From Gloeobacter morelensis MG652769 (lineage in GTDB: Bacteria; Cyanobacteriota; Cyanobacteriia; Gloeobacterales; Gloeobacteraceae), in the NCBI RefSeq assembly GCF_021018745.1, contig NZ_CP063846.1, positions 26,017 through 90,016 of the forward strand: a DNA stretch of 64,000 nucleotides. The letters run 5' to 3'. Of this stretch, positions 52,138 through 59,447 are shown in pieces. Position 1 is the first letter of the stretch; each line of letters opens with the position of its first letter. Below the pieces are notes generated by a model, which saw nothing but the letters and a program-made list of their open reading frames with translations, searched no databases and was not told the origin of the DNA. The position numbers and the translations under genes are program-made.

Positions 52138-52525
52138 CGCTGACTATCTCCAGTCGCTGGGTTGAATCAACCGGCCGGTGGTCATTGGCTACAGATAACA
52201 GCACCAAATCGCTTTCCAGCGCGTGCACACTGTGCGGTGCTTCCCCCGGCACGTAATAGCAATCATGCTGAGCGAGGTGATACTCTTTACCGCAAAAATT
52301 CAGCACCCCGTCGCCTGCAAGCACGTACAGGATGTGCGCTCCAGGGTGGGTATGTGCGGCTGTTTGGCCGAAAGGCCCAAAGCAGATCAGGTCCGCCGCA
52401 AATTTGCCTTCTCCCACCAGCGGTAGACCCCAGCCGTCGCTGGCGCTCATCGACTGGTAACCGCCTTCACTGCTGAAGCGGCACCGAGTCCAGTTGATTT
52501 TTTTTAACTCAAACTTGCTATCCAC
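52130..52525 (-). CDS. Single-domain cupin inside the CRISPR-like cassette
   Basis: 131 residues from a GTG at 52525 that overlaps the end of the CysH-like gene by 22 bases. Cupin motifs are clear: GPFGQTAAHTHPGAHILYVL with metal-binding His residues, then the second motif DCYYVPGEAPHSVHALE. The conserved Glu of motif 1 appears replaced by His. Metal-binding cupins act as dioxygenases, isomerases or ligand sensors. It lies between CysH-like and Csf1-like genes with overlaps on both sides, so it is expressed with the effector. Its role there is unknown. Confidence 0.8.
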   Translation of the reverse strand: MDSKFELKKINWTRCRFSSEGGYQSMSASDGWGLPLVGEGKFAADLICFGPFGQTAAHTHPGAHILYVLAGDGVLNFCGKEYHLAQHDCYYVPGEAPHSVHALESDLVLLSVANDHRPVDSTQRLEIVSDA

Positions 52526-53217
52526 GGCATACGCTCCACTAATTGGTTCCAGTACTCGGGTGATTGGCGGCGCAACAGTGCCAGCCTTCCTTGTGTTGCC
52601 CCGGACGGATTTTTCGCCACCAGATTGCAGGTGCGCGAAAGATCTCGACCGACGGCTGACGTATCGTCGTAACTGGCCAGATACGGCAGATCGTGCAGGA
52701 CCGTGTACGCCCACACCGCGCGCCAATCCCACCAACCGAGCGGTGCTACCCGCCACGAGCCCGCTCGCTCGCCCACTTTGTACTGATGGATAAGCCCGTG
52801 GCGGGCCAGGGCGTTGCCGCGGGTACGGCGATTTTCTTGCGCCCGAATACCGACGAAGGCGACTGGGTACTGCTCCCATGGCCGGGTAAAAGCGACTTTG
52901 TCCGGGACCCGGTCGCCTTCGACATCGATCTCGAAATACTGCGTGTGCGGATACCGTGCGCAGTAGCGCCGGGCCATCCCCGCGTAGTCGTTCAGCAGCT
53001 GCTGGTGGGGCGCTGTCCAGAAAATCGCCGCGACCCGCGGATTGATCTGCTGTACTAGATGCAGCAGGGTCGTGCTGTCTTTGCCCCAGGAGACGGCTAC
53101 GTAGGCTGGACCCAAGGTGAGGGCCTCGCGCACTACCGTCAGCGCTGCTTCGACGCACCGCTCGAATACAGGCAATTTCGAGTACGCCAAAAATCCCAGC
53201 CGTTCAGCTTCGTCCAC
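52504..53217 (-). CDS. cysH: CysH-like PP-loop protein of type IV loci
   Basis: 237 residues. PP-loop AVSWGKDSTTLLHLVQ at about 41-56, followed by FVGIRAQENRRTRGNALA and RVAPLGWWDWRAVWAYTVLH, all as in PAPS-reductase-like proteins. CysH-like genes are a hallmark of type IV-B CRISPR loci, where their function is not settled. It overlaps the Csf3-like gene by 14 bases. It differs from the larger PAPS-reductase-like protein at 46096-47298. Confidence 0.85.
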   Translation of the reverse strand: MDEAERLGFLAYSKLPVFERCVEAALTVVREALTLGPAYVAVSWGKDSTTLLHLVQQINPRVAAIFWTAPHQQLLNDYAGMARRYCARYPHTQYFEIDVEGDRVPDKVAFTRPWEQYPVAFVGIRAQENRRTRGNALARHGLIHQYKVGERAGSWRVAPLGWWDWRAVWAYTVLHDLPYLASYDDTSAVGRDLSRTCNLVAKNPSGATQGRLALLRRQSPEYWNQLVERMPWIASLS

Positions 53218-53938
53218 CGCTCACTCCCTCGGCGGTTTCGAGCCGCACGATATTGCCTGTCGGCATCAAGCAAAGTGTCCAATTTTGTGGCATCCACCCA
53301 GGCGGGTGAGGTGCCCAGAGCATCCGCGGCTGGTTGTTCCACTCTGCGTTCAGCGAGGCCGCACCCACTGGTATCGGCCGCATCAACTGGCCTTCAGGAC
53401 CCACCAGGTGCCAATCATTGTTGGCAAGGCACACTTGCCAGGACAAAATTTGCCCGTATCCGATATTGCGACGTCGGCCCAGTCCTGTCACCCGTTCGAG
53501 CAACCGCTTGATAGCCGTTGGTTCACCCAGCAACCACCAGTCGATTCGCTCGCTGGAGCGCAAAAAAATCGGCAGCCGGTACGATTTTTCTGGTCCGCAG
53601 GCGGTTTGGATGGTCGCTTTGCGTCTGCCCCAATCGACCGGATAAATCAGATCTGCCTCCCAGCGTTTGGTCGCCCAGTCGGTTTGCTGAAGCGCTTGAG
53701 TGTAATGGGGTGAGGAAACGCACCACCACCAGCCCCCGGGGTAACGATCGGGATCTCCTCCCCGGGCAACAGGCAAATCGGCGGTTTGCACCGTTTCGCT
53801 GGTCGGGGAGACACTGATGCCCCGCTCATCAAACCAGGCCCATTCCAACAGCGCATCCAAGCTAGGCGACCAATCGTCCATAACGCACACCGATGAGGCC
53901 AGGTGGGCCGTCACCCGCAGGGCAGTATGGTCCACGCT
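53204..53938 (-). CDS. csf3: Csf3-like (Cas5-type) subunit
   Basis: 244 residues from GTG 53938 (ATG 54001 would add 21 and overlap Cas6 by 91 bases). The start HTALRVTAHLASSVCVMDDW and the Gly-rich RAMP loop LGRRRNIGYGQILSWQV (about 155-172) match Csf3/Cas5. In type IV complexes Cas5 binds the 5' handle of the guide. EKSYRLPIFLRSSERIDWWL lies just before the loop. Flanked by cas6-like and cysH-like genes. Confidence 0.7.
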   Translation of the reverse strand, partial: SVDHTALRVTAHLASSVCVMDDWSPSLDALLEWAWFDERGISVSPTSETVQTADLPVARGGDPDRYPGGWWWCVSSPHYTQALQQTDWATKRWEADLIYPVDWGRRKATIQTACGPEKSYRLPIFLRSSERIDWWLLGEPTAIKRLLERVTGLGRRRNIGYGQILSWQVCLANNDWHLVGPEGQLMRPIPVGAASLNAEWNNQPRMLWAPHPPGWMPQNWTLCLMPTGNIVRLETAEGVSGGRS

Positions 53939-54702
53939 TCGCGCGGTGGACGGCGGGTGAGGTCTGATGGTAAATTTTTGATAGTCGTCGGTATTTGCCA
54001 TAACTTTTCTTCCTCCGTAAATTTAATCTGATGCTCCTGGGCTACACGAGAGCCCGCTGGAATGAAAATGCCGCAGCCAAAATGGCGTTTTGCACCGATC
54101 CCTTCTGCCTGGATAAGCAGGGAATCGTAAATGTTTAACCCAGCAATAAAGAGACCATAGCCGACGACCACACCACCGGTGTTACCGACGCGCAACGCTC
54201 GGCGAGCAAAAACGCACCGCCCACCCACCGATTCGGTTTCAAGAATCACCTCGGCGTTGAAGATATTGAGGCTACCCAGGGCGCGGCGGACGGCCCAGGT
54301 AAGAGCAAGTGGATCGCAGCGCTCGATGCCTTTGTTTTTAATCACCACCATGCGCGCGTACAAAGTGGGAGCCGGGGTGAGCGGTTGCACCACCGGTGGG
54401 CCGCTCACCACCGAGTGCTCCCCCACCTGTAAACGTTGGCCTACCAGCGGATACACTTCGCCAAGACGTGCTAGCGGTAATCGCAGCACCAAACGCGAAT
54501 TGTCCGTCAGCACGATAGTGTGATTGGCACCCTTTTTGCAGCCGCTCACACCAGCGATACTGAGCCACTTTGCCTCGTGCACTTCAGGCAGCAATTTAGA
54601 AAGGGTGCTAAAGAGCAGGTAGTTGTGGTCTGAAGGCAAGGTACTCCCGGCCAGTGGAAAGACCACATCGACGATGTGCGCGGTAGTAGCTGTGGTGCTC
54701 AC
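53911..54702 (-). CDS. cas6: Cas6 guide-RNA-processing endonuclease, MYXAN type
   Basis: 263 residues from a GTG. The N-terminal pattern PLAGSTLPSDHNYLLFSTLS, then SRLVLRLPLARLGEVYPLVG and APTLYARMVVIKNK, and the Gly-rich loop GIGAKRHFGCGIFIP near 210-224 match the Cas6 (Cmx6) of cyanobacterial type I-MYXAN systems. It would cut precursor CRISPR RNA at repeats. About 45 C-terminal residues extend beyond the Gly loop. No array is in the window, so the substrate must lie elsewhere on the plasmid or chromosome, or be absent. Confidence 0.8.
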   Translation of the reverse strand: MSTTATTAHIVDVVFPLAGSTLPSDHNYLLFSTLSKLLPEVHEAKWLSIAGVSGCKKGANHTIVLTDNSRLVLRLPLARLGEVYPLVGQRLQVGEHSVVSGPPVVQPLTPAPTLYARMVVIKNKGIERCDPLALTWAVRRALGSLNIFNAEVILETESVGGRCVFARRALRVGNTGGVVVGYGLFIAGLNIYDSLLIQAEGIGAKRHFGCGIFIPAGSRVAQEHQIKFTEEEKLWQIPTTIKNLPSDLTRRPPREAWTILPCG

Positions 54703-54705
54703 GGC

Positions 54706-55908
54706 CTATGCCCCCAGCAGCCGTCGCAGGGACAGGGAGTCCTGCGACTTTGCAAGGAACTGCCGGTATTGCTCCAAGTGCTCCCGGTAGCGGGCGTACT
54801 GCTGCTGCGCCCTGGGGGAAAGCACCGCAGTGCCGGCCCCAAGACTCAAGTAGCGCCCGCGCACCGAGGCTGGAGTGTCTGGGGTGGTGCTGTGGGCCTC
54901 GAACCAAAGGTCCATTCGGCATAGCCCGTTGCCGCGGTTACCCTTGCCTCCTAGATAGGGCGATTGGCCAAAATCTACGAGGGCCGCTACTATAAACCCC
55001 TCTTCTGTCTGCGTCACATGGGCATCCCAGCGACTGTACAGTTGGCAGCCTGCCATCACCAGCCGATCGGAGGCGATCATCTGGTTGCTTTTTGCTGAGG
55101 AGGTGACTTTGCTCTCACTCGCTATCGCCTCCATGCCCGGCAGCATGTGATTACCCGCCTCCGCGGTGGCAGGAAGTAAAGCTTTGAGATATTGCTGTAG
55201 ATTGGGGTCGTTGGTGCTATCGCGCCGGGTTGTCTGGTCCAATTGCACCAGTTGCGTCCAGGACTTCAAGCGGCACCGTAAGTACGGGATGTGCCTTTTT
55301 AAAGCTTCCCGGTAATTCTCTACCAAAGCGGGATCTGGTGGAGAGAAGGGGTCGTGCTGGAGTGCTTCGCGAGCTTTCGAAAGTTCCGACAAAGCCAATA
55401 AAACGTCGGGGTCGAGCACTCCGGGGAACTGCTCAAATACGTACCCTGCCGACTCGTAGCAGACGAGATAGGCAGAGCCGACGTTGATTCGGCCGGGGAT
55501 CATCTGGGATTTGCTAGCCCCGAAGACACCGGCGGGCTTCGCCGTACCCAGAACAGACAAAGCCGGTAGAACTAAGCGCACCTGGGTGTCCAGATCCAGA
55601 TCCGCCGCGGAAGGTCCGTCGAGCCTCCCCCCGGCAAAAAGTGTGTGATGTTCGTCAGGGCTGAGCTTCAATCCAAGAACATTGAGCGCGTCCGCTACGC
55701 CCCGGCGCCGCAAAAGACCGTTGCGCAAGGCGTTGCCCGAAAATACGAAGCACGAACGCGGTGCACCTTCAAGATCCAGCAATTGCAAAGTTTTGAGATT
55801 CGAGACATTGCCTTGCACCTGACCGATATGGCTGAGCGGTTCGAGCAAACTGATCACGCAGTGCAGCGTGAGACGTCGGCGGTCGTGGATATCGTAAGGT
55901 TCAAACAC
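54706..55908 (-). CDS. csf2: Csf2-like (Cas7-type) backbone subunit
   Basis: 400 residues from a GTG overlapping the upstream stop by 8 bases. Typical Csf2 landmarks: EPLSHIGQVQGNVSNLKTLQ, FVFSGNALRNGLLRR, HTLFAGGRLDGPSAADL, VLPALSVLG and FVDFGQ-type end region (VAALVDFGQSPYLGGKGNRG). Csf2 forms the helical backbone around the guide RNA. The insertion SKAREALQHDPFSPPDPALV is variable in the family. It is followed 3 bases later by cas6. Confidence 0.8.
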   Translation of the reverse strand: MFEPYDIHDRRRLTLHCVISLLEPLSHIGQVQGNVSNLKTLQLLDLEGAPRSCFVFSGNALRNGLLRRRGVADALNVLGLKLSPDEHHTLFAGGRLDGPSAADLDLDTQVRLVLPALSVLGTAKPAGVFGASKSQMIPGRINVGSAYLVCYESAGYVFEQFPGVLDPDVLLALSELSKAREALQHDPFSPPDPALVENYREALKRHIPYLRCRLKSWTQLVQLDQTTRRDSTNDPNLQQYLKALLPATAEAGNHMLPGMEAIASESKVTSSAKSNQMIASDRLVMAGCQLYSRWDAHVTQTEEGFIVAALVDFGQSPYLGGKGNRGNGLCRMDLWFEAHSTTPDTPASVRGRYLSLGAGTAVLSPRAQQQYARYREHLEQYRQFLAKSQDSLSLRRLLGA

Positions 55909-56446
55909 GGGCGCTATTCTCCACGTCGATGGATCCTTGTGCTTTTTCTTTACCGAGGGCGCGGTCCTCCTCGAATCGGAGGCGCACCAGCACGGCAATC
56001 ACCTGGTACCGGGTGCGCAGCAGATCGATTAAGTCGTCTTCGTGCCGACCCTGCACCGCTAGAAAACTCAGCATGTCCCGCCAACCCAAAAACACCAGCG
56101 GCCCGTCACAGTCGCTATCGATCTTTTGGATTTCGCTGATCTCCCCCGAGGTGCTGGGCTGCGCCCGCAAAATCACCATCTGCGGTCGAACGACCCAGAC
56201 CAGTTCCACAGGCCGCAGGTGGGCCACCAAACTCGCAGCGAGGTGGCACAGGTAGTCTTCGAGCGTGGCGGCCGTCTCGGACGAGTTGCGGATGGCCGAT
56301 TCTAAGTAAACCCAAGTCCGGGTGCCTACAGCCGGGCTATGGGCGGTATCCCGGCAGCGGAACACCCAGTAGGTCAGACCTGCCGCGGCTGCATATAGAT
56401 GGTCCCGGGCATGGCCGATTCCCCAGATGCGTTCGTTGTTCAACAT
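55901..56446 (-). CDS. Unknown protein at head of the type IV-like cassette
   Basis: 181 residues from ATG 56446 with AGGAG 5 bases upstream. It overlaps the Csf2-like start and the previous stop, so it belongs to the same operon. The middle is alpha-beta (LYAAAAGLTYWVFRCRDTAH, VELVWVVRPQMVILRAQP) with an aspartate-rich segment (IDSDCDGPLVFLGWRDML) and a helical, charged end (DLIDLLRTRYQVIAVLVRLR). Not all-helical, so not an obvious Cas11 small subunit. No family recognised. Confidence 0.65.
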   Translation of the reverse strand: MLNNERIWGIGHARDHLYAAAAGLTYWVFRCRDTAHSPAVGTRTWVYLESAIRNSSETAATLEDYLCHLAASLVAHLRPVELVWVVRPQMVILRAQPSTSGEISEIQKIDSDCDGPLVFLGWRDMLSFLAVQGRHEDDLIDLLRTRYQVIAVLVRLRFEEDRALGKEKAQGSIDVENSARV

Positions 56447-56871
56447 GTTTTCTCCTGTAGACAATCGGTGGATTTAAGGTCGGCTGGTTCGAGCAGAGGC
56501 GTGCAACTGCGATCCAGGCAGTGCCCCTCGGCATCGGGACCCATGGGGTTGACCGCGCAGCGTAGCTGATCGTCGTCCCCCAGGTAGAGGCAGCCTTTGC
56601 AAGCGTGCCAACGGGCACTTCGGTGAGTATCCGGCGCGCGCCGCGCAAGGTCTTCGTACCAGGCAAAATCCGCCCCTTGGGGGACTTGAACGTTCGGATG
56701 GGCTTCGCTTTGCCACCAGCCCAGCACAAGCCTCAAGCGCCGGGCGAGGAAGGTTTTGAGTGCTTGTTTGCGACCGCTCAGTTGGACGGTCCTGCCGCGC
56801 AAAACGGCGGGCGAAGCGGTGTTCCAGACCGACAGCGATTCGTCGAGTGCGGCGCGCAAAAGCCACAGCAC
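56440..56871 (-). CDS. Cyanobacterial CAVNP-motif protein, possibly C-terminus of a frameshifted gene
   Basis: 143 residues from a GTG. The C-terminus carries the short cyanobacterial cysteine motif CKGCLYLGDDDQLRCAVNP followed by CLDRSC (DUF6464-like, as recalled). The N-terminal half is helical (LWLLRAALDESLSVWN). It lies in the +1 frame over the end of the upstream frame, whose sequence becomes Arg/Pro-rich exactly here. Either the two genes overlap by about 400 bases or one ancestral gene has a frameshift near 56875. Confidence 0.6.
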   Translation of the reverse strand: MLWLLRAALDESLSVWNTASPAVLRGRTVQLSGRKQALKTFLARRLRLVLGWWQSEAHPNVQVPQGADFAWYEDLARRAPDTHRSARWHACKGCLYLGDDDQLRCAVNPMGPDAEGHCLDRSCTPLLEPADLKSTDCLQEKTC

Positions 56872-57457
56872 CAGAAGGGTATTCCTCGTCGTACTCCAAG
56901 ACCATCAAAGCCTTCACCAGCACTTTCCAGGCCCCGAGTCGTCCCGTGTACTCCACCTCGCTTAGGAAGTCGAACATTCGCGTCAAGGGGGAGAAACCGC
57001 GCCAGTGATAGCGCAGATACGTCGCGACCAGGAATTGGCAGCGGGCCGGATCGAGATTCAGGAGGTATTCGAGCCCCCGCTCCGACAGACCGTTACTCTT
57101 CATCGTCTCCACGGCGTCTGCCCAACTGCAAGGGAGTGGCTCGTCTTCGTCTTCGTCGCTGCCCAAGGCGATCACAACGGCCAGGGCGCCGCCGCGCCCC
57201 GTGGCGCGCAACTCACGCGCCAAGTCGAGGTTGCGCCAGACGAGCGTGTACTCGCGTGCGCCGCACCGCTCCTGCAGCCAGTGCGGGGTGTCGCATTTGA
57301 AAAGACAACTCAGTTCTCGCGAAGACAGCACTACGAGCCTGGCCGCTCTCTTTGCGTCGATAAAATCCGTGCGCCTCTCCATGGTTTCGAGCAGTGCCCA
57401 ATAAGAGGTTCGATTCGCGGTCGACTGGAAATCGACGGCGTCGCGGAAAGTGTTCAA
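56474..57457 (-). CDS. Hypothetical protein; only the first 190 residues look real
   Basis: 327 residues from a TTG at 57457, with AGGAGG 6 bases upstream and TTGA overlapping the previous stop. To about residue 190 the sequence is helical and protein-like (NRTSYWALLETMERRTDFID, WADAVETMKSNGLSERGLEY, GAWKVLVKALMVLEYDEEYP). After EEYPSG it turns Arg/Ser/Pro-rich because the coding information shifts to the +1 frame of the next gene. The likely true product is this N-part, alone or joined to the next frame. Confidence 0.5.
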   Translation of the reverse strand: MNTFRDAVDFQSTANRTSYWALLETMERRTDFIDAKRAARLVVLSSRELSCLFKCDTPHWLQERCGAREYTLVWRNLDLARELRATGRGGALAVVIALGSDEDEDEPLPCSWADAVETMKSNGLSERGLEYLLNLDPARCQFLVATYLRYHWRGFSPLTRMFDFLSEVEYTGRLGAWKVLVKALMVLEYDEEYPSGAVAFARRTRRIAVGLEHRFARRFARQDRPTERSQTSTQNLPRPALEACAGLVAKRSPSERSSPPRGGFCLVRRPCAARAGYSPKCPLARLQRLPLPGGRRSATLRGQPHGSRCRGALPGSQLHASARTSRP

Positions 57458-57687
57458 GGGTCGCCTCCTTCGGCGGTGCCGATGCCCCGACATCTCGTCG
57501 CCCCCGTAGGGCCTTTTAGGCGCATCTGCCTGCACCTGTCCCAAACGGTGGGATCCCCCGGCGCCGTTTCGGGCTTCTGTGCAACTGCATCCTCCCGGCA
57601 CTCCCGCCCGTCGGCGTGCTTGAGCTGCCCGGCCGGAGTCGCCAGGGCACGCAGGTCGGACGCTAGCTTGGGATACTCTTCTGCCAC
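57454..57687 (-). CDS. Small protein starting the 57.7-51.4 kb run
   Basis: 77 residues from a GTG with GGGGGG 5 bases upstream. Sequence EEYPKLASDLRALATPAGQL then a cysteine-containing segment (DRCRQMRLKGPTGATRCRG). TTGA overlap with the next gene. No family recognised. Probably the first gene of the long overlapping operon, 27 bases after the remnant of the IS-split gene. Confidence 0.5.
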   Translation of the reverse strand: MAEEYPKLASDLRALATPAGQLKHADGRECREDAVAQKPETAPGDPTVWDRCRQMRLKGPTGATRCRGIGTAEGGDP

Positions 57688-57714
57688 ATTTCCCCCCTTT
57701 TCACTTGACAGTGG

Positions 57715-57912
57715 TTAGACAAAATGATGGGTAATCCAACAAATGCCAAAGATAAATGTTAAGGTTGCACAATCTATAATGGTTCGATAAAAATAACCCT
57801 CTCTTGCTGGAACTATCGCGTCGTTTTTAAAGTGCGATTGACTTAAGGTCTCAACCATCGCGATGAGGCGATTGTTTTCTCTCAAATGCTCAATTGCATA
57901 CGCCCTCCACCA
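57715..57912 (-). pseudogene. C-terminal half of IS-split small membrane protein
   Basis: Reads WWRAYAIEHLRENNRLIAMV and continues to a membrane helix (TIIDCATLTFIFGICWI). It continues in frame the truncated gene at 59202-59414 once the IS and one target copy are removed; together they give 136 residues. It has lost its own start. Confidence 0.85.
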
Positions 57913-57921
57913 CAAAAAGAC
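57913..57921. repeat. Left target-site duplication
   Basis: CAAAAAGAC, identical to 59202-59210 on the other side of the IS element. Confidence 0.9.
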
Positions 57922-57942
57922 TTCAAGGGGTGACAGACAAGG

Positions 57943-59094
57943 CTACGTGACGCTCAGCATCAACCTTGCAGCCCGCAACCCGCGTCGATAGTCCCGGGCT
58001 TTGTTCCTACAGGTGTCTATCAAATTGTCGAGCCAGTCACCCAAACCCAGCACCGCCTGTGCCCAGTGCCAAGCGTACTGGCCAACCCGAAAAGGGCTGT
58101 GACGCCGCAAGCGTCGCTGCTTTTCTTGAACCCTGCCGGTGTACTTGTCCACCCCTATTCGCTCCAGTTGCAGACCGTTGAGCATCGCTGCACTCCAGGC
58201 AATCGATGCTAACAACAGTACCCGCATCATCCGTTCCTGACTGACGCGTACTTCTTCAAGATGGTAGCCACAGGATTTGACGTCTTTGTGCCAAACTTCG
58301 ATTCCCCAACGGTCAGCATACAGCTCAAGTGCTTCGTGTAACTTTGGCCGGTCTGTCAAAATATACCAGCCTTCACCCGGTTGCATATTCCGGATTTTTC
58401 GTTTCCAGATACAAGCAATATTGAACGGCTCGAATCCCTTGTTTTTACGATTTTTGGTGACGCGCACTCCGCCAAGAAACATCGACATTCCAGGTTGTAG
58501 TTCCAAAGACTTTAGCGAGCGAAAGTCTGCACCTTGTTGTCGAATATATTCACTGATTTTTAATCTCAAGCAAAAGCCGGCCTTTCGACTGCGCAACCAA
58601 TTGGCCAGCTTGACACTGCAAAACTCTCTGTCCCCCAACACCACGACGCGATAGGCAGAAAGTAGAGACAGAACCGGTGAGAGTAACAGTTGTTGGTCTT
58701 CGAGGTTACTGTTGCCAGGATGGTCGAGCAAGGTCCAATTGAGTGGCAAGGCATGTCTATGCCACACCAGGGCCACTGTCAGCACGTTGTAGTGCCACCA
58801 GTCGGTGCGGTCGATCGCCAGTTTGAGTGTGGTTGTCTTGGAAAAGTGGGTCAGTACCAGGTACAAAACCAATGGGAACCAAGCCTCGAAAATATTGAGT
58901 TTGTCGAGGGTGAGAAAGCGTTGGAGAGCGCGCTTGCGACTGTCGGCAGTGATCGGCAGCGGCAGTGCCTGGGAGAGTTTGCCCAAGGCGAGCTGTTTGT
59001 GGGTTTGCAAAGTGGCGACAAGCAAATGCAAAAACAGAGACTGTCGCGCAGTGAGCAGGTGTGCGAAGAAGGTCTGGTAGAATGCAGGCATCAT
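57943..59094 (-). CDS. IS4-family DDE transposase
   Basis: 383 residues from ATG 59094 (the frame is open to 59133). First Asp in LAIDRTDWWHYNVLTVALVW, second Asp in RVVVLGDREFCSVKLANWLR, and the YREK-like Glu segment YADRWGIEVWHKDVKSCGYH, as in IS4 transposases. No frameshift or stop. A 10-bp inverted repeat at 59107-59132 lies just before the start and may shield against outside transcription. Confidence 0.9.
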   Translation of the reverse strand: MMPAFYQTFFAHLLTARQSLFLHLLVATLQTHKQLALGKLSQALPLPITADSRKRALQRFLTLDKLNIFEAWFPLVLYLVLTHFSKTTTLKLAIDRTDWWHYNVLTVALVWHRHALPLNWTLLDHPGNSNLEDQQLLLSPVLSLLSAYRVVVLGDREFCSVKLANWLRSRKAGFCLRLKISEYIRQQGADFRSLKSLELQPGMSMFLGGVRVTKNRKNKGFEPFNIACIWKRKIRNMQPGEGWYILTDRPKLHEALELYADRWGIEVWHKDVKSCGYHLEEVRVSQERMMRVLLLASIAWSAAMLNGLQLERIGVDKYTGRVQEKQRRLRRHSPFRVGQYAWHWAQAVLGLGDWLDNLIDTCRNKARDYRRGLRAARLMLSVT

Positions 59095-59106
59095 TGTTTT
59101 TTTGGA

Positions 59107-59132
59107 TGGACTTGGGCGACATCCCAAGTCCA
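59107..59132. promoter_or_regulatory. Hairpin at transposase leader
   Basis: TGGACTTGGG and CCCAAGTCCA pair perfectly around CGACAT, 13 bases upstream of the transposase ATG. In IS10/IS50 such structures hide the ribosome binding site in read-through transcripts. Confidence 0.55.
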
Positions 59133-59201
59133 TTTTCCTATGTAGCGATGCCTGGAATGCTTGTCCAGTCCGGTTTGTGAGCTACTCTGTCACCCCTTGA
59201 A

Positions 59202-59414
59202 CAAAAAGACCAGTTGCAACCCATACGCCTGGGCCACGGTCAATGCAGGCACTCCGAACACCGGACACACGAACCAGAACCATACGTAGGTAAACAGCCA
59301 GGCTCCGTAGAGACCAACTAATAAAGAGACAAATAGTTTGATCCAGTCAAAAACAAACTCCTTCAATCTCCAGTCCAACTTTTTGGCATCTTCGTTCTGA
59401 GCGCTGTGAAGCAT
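59202..59414 (-). pseudogene. N-terminal half of IS-split small membrane protein
   Basis: 71 codons from ATG 59414 (MLHSAQNEDAKKLDWRLKEF), with two membrane helices (WIKLFVSLLVGLYGAWLFTY; VFGVPALTVAQAYGLQLVF). The frame now runs three codons into the IS and stops at 59190. GGGAG lies 6 bases before the ATG. The remainder of the gene is at 57715-57912. Confidence 0.85.
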
Positions 59415-59447
59415 GAAACTCTCCCTGAAACCGAGAAATTGATGGGA

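Larger units (their letters stand above)
57922..59201 (-). mobile_element. IS4-like insertion sequence, 1280 bp
   Basis: Terminal inverted repeats TTCAAGGGGTGACAGA (57922-57937) and its exact complement (59186-59201), flanked by a 9-bp direct duplication CAAAAAGAC. It contains one transposase gene and appears intact. It split a small membrane-protein gene. Confidence 0.9.

Noticed and set aside
52526..53158. Long N-terminal extension of the cupin frame
   Set aside because: Arg/Ser/Pro-rich shadow of the CysH-like gene; the GTG at 52525 gives a complete cupin.
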